NCBI GenBank assembly: GCA_019459055.1
Contig: JAIBEI010000007.1
Location: 1 to 64,000, forward strand
From: Thiobacillus sp.
GTDB lineage: Bacteria; Pseudomonadota; Gammaproteobacteria; Burkholderiales; Thiobacillaceae
Reading direction: 5' to 3'
Length of the DNA stretch: 64,000 bases
Positions 57,045 through 64,000 of the stretch are shown one piece after another (position 1 is the first letter of the stretch; every line of letters begins with the position of its first letter). The translations under genes were made by a program, and so were the position numbers. The notes under the pieces are model-generated. The model did not search any database and was not told where the DNA came from. It was given only the letters and a program-made list of their open reading frames with translations.

Positions 57045-59729
57045 TCAAGCCATGACCTGCCGCCACAGCGCCTTCACCGTATCGCGCACGCTTGCCACAT
57101 CGGCCAGCGGTACCCGCGCGTACTCCGCCCCGCTGAGTTTGATCGCATGCTGCTGGCGGCGCAGTTCGCGGTAGGCGTCGGCGGCGGCCTGCGCGAGTTC
57201 GACGGGGACCAGCCCGCCCGCGCCCGCGCGCAGCAGCAGCGCGATGTTGCCGACGTTGTCGGCGAGTTCGGGATGCGCATTGCAATGCCGCAGCACCAGA
57301 TACTGCACGCAGAATTCGACGTCGACGATGCCGCCGCTGTCGTGCTTCAAGTCGAACAGTTCGCTGTTGTTGACGTGGCCGGCATGCATCTTTTCGCGCA
57401 TCGCCAGCACTTCTTCGCGCAGCTTTACGCCGTCGCGCGGCAGGCACAGCACGTCGCGGCGCAGGGCCTCGAAGCTCGTGCCGATCGCCGCATCGCCGCA
57501 GACGAAGCGTGCGCGCGTCAGCGCCTGGTGTTCCCACGTCCAGGCGTGATGCAGCTGGTAGTCGCGGAACGCCTCGACCGAGCTGACCAAAAGGCCCGCC
57601 GCGCCGTCCGGGCGCAGGCGCAGGTCGGTTTCGTAGAGGATTCCCGCCGGGGTGAGGGTGCCGAGCCAGGTGTTGATGCGCTGCGTCAGCCGCGCATAGA
57701 TTTCCTGCGCGCGCTCGTCGGCGTCGTCGTAGAGGAACACCAGGTCGAGGTCGGAGGCGTAGCCGAGCTCCTTGCCGCCGAGCTTGCCGTAGCCGATCAC
57801 GGCAAAGCGCGGCGTGTCGCGGTGGCGCGTCTTCAGCCCGGCCCAGCAGCGGTCGAGTGTCTCGGCAAGCAGCACGTCGGCGAGAAACGACAGATGATCC
57901 GACAGCGCTTCCAGTGTCAGCCGGCCCGCCACGTCCTGCGCCAACAGGCGCAGCGTCTGCACCTGCTTGAAGCGGCGCAGCGCATCCAGCTGTGCTTCGG
58001 TGTCGCCGGGATGGGCGTCGAGTTCGTCGCGCAATTGCGTGGCAAGCTGCGCCCAGTCGGGAACGCTCATCAGGGATTGCGGCGCGATCAGCTCGTCCAG
58101 CAATTGCGGCTGCAACGTCAACACCTGCGCCGCCCACGGGCTCGCCGCCAGGAGGCGCACCAGCTGCCGCAACGCCGCCGGGTATTCGGCCAGCAGCGCC
58201 AGGTAGGTGGCGCGGCGCGAGATGGCCTGGATCAGCGCGGCAAAGCGTTCCAGCGTGGCGGCCGGATCGGGCTGGCTGCCGATGACTTCGAGCGCGGGCG
58301 GCAACAGCGCGTTGAGCCTGAGCTGCGTCGATTCGGCCAGCCGCGCGGTGTGCTGGCGCAGCGCGTCAAGTGTGGCCAGCACCCGCTGCGGATCGTCGTA
58401 GCCGGCGTTTTCCAGCAGCGCGCGGGTGGATTCGGCATCGGCCGTGCCGCAGCACACGGCGGTTAGCGGATGGCTTACCTGGTCGGTTTGCGGCGCGGCG
58501 AACATCTGCTCGAAATGGCGCGTGACCTTGTTGCGATGGCGCTCGAGCGCGGCGAGCAGCGCGGCATAGTCGGGGAAGTTCATCGCCTCGGCGAGCATCG
58601 CCTGCGATTCGGCATCTTCCGGCAACTGCTGGGTTTGCGCGTCGTCCAGGTATTGCAGCCGGTGCTCCAGCCGCCGCAGGAAATCGTAGGCGGCGGCCAG
58701 TTCCTGCTGCGCGTCCGTCGTCATCAGCTCGTTTTTTACCAGTTCGCCCAGCACGGTCAGCGTCGGTCGCTGCTGCAGCGCGGCAATCTTGCCGCCGCGG
58801 ATGAGCTGGTATACCTGCGCGGTGAATTCGATCTCGCGGATGCCGCCCGGCCCCAGCTTGATGTTGTCGGCCATCTCGCGGCGCGCGACCTCGCGCCGGA
58901 TCTGCACGTGGAGATCGCGGATCGCGGCGAATGCGCCGAAGTCGAGGTATTTGCGAAACACGAAGGGCCGCACGATGGCCATCAATTCGTCGTGGCGGCC
59001 GCCGGTGAGCGGGCGCGCCTTGATCCATGCGTAGCGCTCCCACGGCCTCCCCTGCGCGACCAGGTAGTCCTCCAGCATCGCAAAGCCCATCGCGAACGGC
59101 CCGGAATCCCCCCACGGCCGCAGCCGCAGGTCGACGCGGAACACGTAGCCGTCCGCGGTGGCTTCCGACAGCGCGGCCGTCAGCTTGCGCCCGAGGCGGA
59201 CGAAGAACTCGTGGTTGCTGATCGGTTTAATCGCGGCGCCAGCCTCGTCGGCCGCGGTGTCGCCTTCCTCGGGGTAGAGATAGATAAGGTCGATGTCGGA
59301 CGACACGTTGAGTTCTCCGCCGCCGAGCTTGCCCATGCCGACGACGATCATCTGTTGCGGCTGGCCGTGTTCGTCGCGCGGTTCGCCGTGGCGCGCGGCA
59401 AGCGCGGCGTGGTGGAAATCGAGCGCGGCCGCGAGGCAGACCTCGGCCAGCGTGCTGTACGTCGCCGTCACCTCGGCCAGGTCGGCGGTGCCGGCCAGAT
59501 CACGCGCGGTGGCGACCCACCACACGCGCTGGCGCAGCTGCCGCAGGCGTCGATGCAGCGCGGCCTCGTCGGCGCACGGCGGTTCGGCGAGAAAGGCCTG
59601 CATCGCTTCGCGGGCGAAGGCCTGGTCGAGTTGCCCGGCCACGGCCTCGGCCAGTTGGGGGTGTGCCGCCAGCAGGCGGCGGCCATAGCGGGAACAGCGG
59701 ACAACACGGTCGAGTGCGGAATGGCTCAT
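57045..59729 (-). CDS. glnE: Bifunctional glutamine synthetase adenylyltransferase/removase
   Basis: 894 residues. Two nucleotidyltransferase halves: the N-terminal deadenylylating domain with GMGKLGGGELNVSSDIDLIY and the C-terminal adenylylating domain with GYGKLGGKELGYASDLDLVF; each has the GG..E..D.D Asp pair. Linker and GlnD-type regulatory helix bundles lie between. Controls glutamine synthetase by AMP addition or removal in response to PII. Length is a little below E. coli GlnE (946). Divergent from acs, 96-base gap. Confidence 0.95.
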   Translation of the reverse strand: MSHSALDRVVRCSRYGRRLLAAHPQLAEAVAGQLDQAFAREAMQAFLAEPPCADEAALHRRLRQLRQRVWWVATARDLAGTADLAEVTATYSTLAEVCLAAALDFHHAALAARHGEPRDEHGQPQQMIVVGMGKLGGGELNVSSDIDLIYLYPEEGDTAADEAGAAIKPISNHEFFVRLGRKLTAALSEATADGYVFRVDLRLRPWGDSGPFAMGFAMLEDYLVAQGRPWERYAWIKARPLTGGRHDELMAIVRPFVFRKYLDFGAFAAIRDLHVQIRREVARREMADNIKLGPGGIREIEFTAQVYQLIRGGKIAALQQRPTLTVLGELVKNELMTTDAQQELAAAYDFLRRLEHRLQYLDDAQTQQLPEDAESQAMLAEAMNFPDYAALLAALERHRNKVTRHFEQMFAAPQTDQVSHPLTAVCCGTADAESTRALLENAGYDDPQRVLATLDALRQHTARLAESTQLRLNALLPPALEVIGSQPDPAATLERFAALIQAISRRATYLALLAEYPAALRQLVRLLAASPWAAQVLTLQPQLLDELIAPQSLMSVPDWAQLATQLRDELDAHPGDTEAQLDALRRFKQVQTLRLLAQDVAGRLTLEALSDHLSFLADVLLAETLDRCWAGLKTRHRDTPRFAVIGYGKLGGKELGYASDLDLVFLYDDADERAQEIYARLTQRINTWLGTLTPAGILYETDLRLRPDGAAGLLVSSVEAFRDYQLHHAWTWEHQALTRARFVCGDAAIGTSFEALRRDVLCLPRDGVKLREEVLAMREKMHAGHVNNSELFDLKHDSGGIVDVEFCVQYLVLRHCNAHPELADNVGNIALLLRAGAGGLVPVELAQAAADAYRELRRQQHAIKLSGAEYARVPLADVASVRDTVKALWRQVMA

Positions 59730-59825
59730 GGCGGGGATCGGGCGGCTTGAATTGGGCTGCTATGAATTAGGCGCTTTGAATTAAAATCATGCGGTTACCA
59801 AACACTTTATCAGTGGAGAGACCGT

Positions 59826-61793
<1,968 letters not shown>

Positions 61794-61911
61794 GCCGTGA
61801 AATAAGCCGCGTGGGACGGGGCCCGTCAGGCGCCGCCTCTTGAATCCGCGCTGGTTCGCCCCAATTTAATGATTTGTAGCTCATCCACCAAACACCCAGG
61901 AAAGGGAAAAT

Positions 61912-62301
61912 ATGTCGCATTACCATGCCGTCGTCTGGCTTGATCATAACGAGGCTCATGTCATGCACATCAGCCCGGATGACGTTGAGAAATCAGTGGT
62001 GAGCCCGGCCACGCCGCATCGCAATCTCCACCGCAAGCGGGGCTCGGTCAGCGGCAGTCGCCAGCCCGAAGACCAGAACTATTATCACGAGGTCGTGGAA
62101 ACCCTCGCCGGCGCCACGGAAATCCTGATCGTCGGCCCAGGCCAGGCCAAGCTCGAGCTGATCAAGCATATCCATTCCCACGACCAGGGCATCTCCGACA
62201 AAGTGATCGGGGTGGAAACCGTGGATCACCCGAGCGACGGCCAACTGGTCGCGTTTGCCCGCAAGTATTTCCTTGCCAAGGACAATATGCTGTCGCAGTG
62301 A
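61912..62301 (+). CDS. Small conserved protein, annotated elsewhere as translational machinery protein
   Basis: 129 residues, His- and Asp-rich: MSHYHAVVWLDHNEAHVMHI, RKRGSVSGSRQPEDQNYYHE, then an alpha/beta C-terminal part ILIVGPGQAKLELIKHIHSH. The C-terminal part resembles domain 3 of archaeal/eukaryal release factor 1 and Pelota (VGPGxAKxELxxHI), giving the usual label. Bacterial members have no proven function. RBS AAAGGGAAA precedes the ATG. It has its own terminator. Confidence 0.72.
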   Translation: MSHYHAVVWLDHNEAHVMHISPDDVEKSVVSPATPHRNLHRKRGSVSGSRQPEDQNYYHEVVETLAGATEILIVGPGQAKLELIKHIHSHDQGISDKVIGVETVDHPSDGQLVAFARKYFLAKDNMLSQ

Positions 62302-62352
62302 TTGCATGATGCCCGGCCAAGGGGCATCGCTTCTTGTATTGTCAGCAGCCTG

Positions 62353-62377
62353 AGCGCCGGTTCCCCGGCGCTTTTTT
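62353..62377 (+). terminator. Terminator after the eRF1-like gene
   Basis: AGCGCCGG / CCGGCGCT around a TTCC loop, followed by six T. It overlaps the stop codon of the convergent FMN reductase gene by a few bases. Confidence 0.85.
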
Positions 62378-62945
62378 ATGCCCGCTTCAGGGCGGCGGCG
62401 GTGTTCACCAGTTCCAGCATCAGGTCATGCAGCCGCGCCGGCGATTTCAACGCGCCGTTTTCCTCGTCGAATGCCTTGTCGGCGCTGGGCAGCGAGAACT
62501 GGCCGGGCAGCACCAGCACGCCGAGCGTGTTCAGGATCTGCCGCAGGTGCGGCAGCATGCGCATGCCGCCGAACTGGCCCGGCGAGGCGGCCATGATGGC
62601 CGCCACTTTGTTTTGATACGGCACCAGCCCCGATTCGCCCTGCCATTCGCGCGACACCCAGTCGATCGTGTTCTTCAGCAGTGGCGGAATCGAGCTGTTG
62701 TATTCCGGGCTGGCAATCAGCAGGGCGCCGTGGCTCTTGAACAGCGCTTTCAGGCGTAGCGCGTTGTCGGGCAGGCCGTCCTTCTCTTCGAGGTCGCCGT
62801 TGTAGAGCGGCAGAGGGTAGTCCGCCAGATCGATCAGGGTGACGTCGCCGCCCGCGGCCCGGGTGGCGTCCACGGCCGCCTGGATCAGCTTGCGGTTCCA
62901 GGCGTCGCGGCGAATGCTGCCTGAAAAGGCGAGAATCTTGGGCAT
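62376..62945 (-). CDS. NADPH-dependent FMN reductase family protein
   Basis: 189 residues, flavodoxin-like fold. KILAFSGSIRRDAWNRKL carries the FMN phosphate loop (SGSxRxxSxN type), and ASPEYNSSIPPLLKNTIDWVS is the family signature. Reduces flavin, quinone, azo dyes or metal ions with NAD(P)H. Start MPKILAF is taken; 16 upstream codons are non-homologous. Divergent from a LysR regulator, 166-base gap, so possibly regulated by it. Confidence 0.9.
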   Translation of the reverse strand: MPKILAFSGSIRRDAWNRKLIQAAVDATRAAGGDVTLIDLADYPLPLYNGDLEEKDGLPDNALRLKALFKSHGALLIASPEYNSSIPPLLKNTIDWVSREWQGESGLVPYQNKVAAIMAASPGQFGGMRMLPHLRQILNTLGVLVLPGQFSLPSADKAFDEENGALKSPARLHDLMLELVNTAAALKRA

Positions 62946-63111
62946 GGCGTGTCCTTGCGTCGGAAAGGGGGGGATTGTATCGGTCTTCCGCAAGACCGGC
63001 CGGTTTCAAACCACCTTCGGCTTTAATGTTCAAGGGTTCGGTTCAATATAAACGTGGCTTCTGCCGTGTAAAGCCGGCACAATTCGACCGACTCGTTCAA
63101 TTTTTCCGAAC

Positions 63112-64000
63112 ATGCCGCTCACCCTGGAAGCACTGACCATTCTTGATGCCATCGAACGCCGTGGTTCGTTTGCCCGGGCCGCCGAAGAGCTGGCGCGCGC
63201 GCCGTCGAGCCTGACCTACGCGGTGCAGCAGATGGAGGCCGGCCTCGATGTGCTGCTGTTCGACCGCTCCGGCCACCGTGCGCGTTTCACCCCGGCCGGC
63301 CGCGTATTGCTGGAGGAAGGCCGCGCCCTGCTGGCCGCGGCCAACGCGCTGGTGCACAAGACCCGGCAGGTTGCGGGCGGCTGGGAGACGGGTTTTACGG
63401 TCGCGGTCGAGGGCATTTTGCCGATAGCGCCGCTGCTGCCGCTGCTCGACGCGTTTTATCAGCTGGGTCAGGCCACCGAGGTCAAGCTGCGCCACGAAGT
63501 GCTGGCGGGCGGCTGGGACGCGCTCGCCGCCGGCCGCGCCGATCTGGTGATCGCCGGCGGCGACGCGCCCGCCGGCGGCGGCATCCGCAGCCGCGCGCTG
63601 GGCCGCATCGAATTCGTGTTCTGCGTGGCGCCGCAGCATCCGCTGGCGCGCGTCAACAAGCCGCTCGATCAGGCCGACATCGCGGCGCACCGTGCGGTGG
63701 TGATCGCCGACACCGCGCGCAACCTGCCGCTGCACAGCGCGGGCTGGCTGCAGCAACAGCCGCGCCTGACGGTGGCCGACCTGCCGAGCAAACTCGCGGC
63801 CCAGCAGGCCGGGCTGGGGGTGGGGTCGCTGCCGCGCTGGCTGGCCGACCGCGAAGTGGCCGCCGGGCGGCTGGCAGCGTGCGAATGGGCCGGCGGCAAC
63901 CCGCATGAGACCCTGCACCTGGCCTGGCGCAGCGGCGAAGCGGGGCGGGCGCTCGAATGGTGGACGCGGGCGCTGTCGCAGCCCGGTGTGCTGGCGGAGG
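63112..64000 (+). CDS. LysR family transcriptional regulator (3' end cut by window)
   Basis: First 296 residues. N-terminal winged helix: LEALTILDAIERRGSFARAA and a following recognition helix PSSLTYAVQQMEAGLDVLLF with DRSGHRARFTPAGRVLLEEG. The C-terminal periplasmic-binding-like effector domain is present and nearly complete. The frame is still open at the window edge, so a few residues may be missing. It faces the FMN reductase gene divergently; LysR proteins usually regulate such a neighbour. Confidence 0.9.
   Translation, partial: MPLTLEALTILDAIERRGSFARAAEELARAPSSLTYAVQQMEAGLDVLLFDRSGHRARFTPAGRVLLEEGRALLAAANALVHKTRQVAGGWETGFTVAVEGILPIAPLLPLLDAFYQLGQATEVKLRHEVLAGGWDALAAGRADLVIAGGDAPAGGGIRSRALGRIEFVFCVAPQHPLARVNKPLDQADIAAHRAVVIADTARNLPLHSAGWLQQQPRLTVADLPSKLAAQQAGLGVGSLPRWLADREVAAGRLAACEWAGGNPHETLHLAWRSGEAGRALEWWTRALSQPGVLAE

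Overview
The window is GC-rich chromosomal DNA from a Gram-negative bacterium, most likely a betaproteobacterium. The evidence is a neisserial/burkholderial-type trimeric porin, DarP (DUF615), a full-length GlnE, a PEP-CTERM protein, a pga-type exopolysaccharide locus and the general codon habit. A Thiobacillus/Nitrosomonadales-type organism would fit, but that is inference. No rRNA, tRNA, CRISPR array, prophage or intact insertion sequence was recognised.

Layout. 0-1.2 kb: the 3' two-thirds of glpD; the piece just upstream of it is present in reverse orientation across a poly-C junction, which looks like a fold-back artefact at a contig end. 1.4-6.6 kb: a 42-residue basic protein, a Mut7-C RNase-like protein, a lipoprotein cytochrome c, DUF302, DUF2288, a YgiQ-type radical SAM protein and an FKBP isomerase. 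6.7-10.6 kb: a TRAP permease pair without its binding protein, a GDSL esterase and PmbA. 10.6-19.7 kb: DarP followed directly by a headless DUF748 protein, a metzincin-like membrane-anchored protein, EI24, MogA, a periplasmic thioredoxin with a beta-propeller protein, CorA, phosphomannomutase and a SnoaL-like protein.

19.8-24.0 kb: a four-gene operon on the minus strand. It encodes a PEP-CTERM surface protein, then PgaD-, PgaC- and PgaA-like exopolysaccharide synthesis and export proteins, with no PgaB deacetylase. A near-consensus sigma-54 promoter lies just upstream. This is the most interesting system in the window: a secreted PEP-CTERM protein made together with a polysaccharide synthase and porin, apparently under RpoN control.

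24.2-32.8 kb: pseudouridine synthase, the DUF3999/DUF2339 membrane pair, dienelactone hydrolase, a FolE-like protein, an isoprenylcysteine methyltransferase-like protein, TatD and a Bax-inhibitor-1 protein. 33-57 kb is dominated by ion transport and membrane integrity: slipin and NfeD, a complete Mrp antiporter (fused A/B, then C-G), a double-thioredoxin protein, MscS, a porin, DUF502, UspA, a Kef-type antiporter, NhaP2 and two P2-type cation ATPases. 57-64 kb: glnE, acs, a small conserved protein, an FMN reductase and a LysR regulator cut by the window end.

Many genes overlap by 1-4 bases, indicating tightly coupled operons (mrp, kef-usp-DUF502, pga, DUF2339-DUF3999). Several small palindromic repeats lie between genes, including one hairpin family present twice (16.6 and 31.2 kb).
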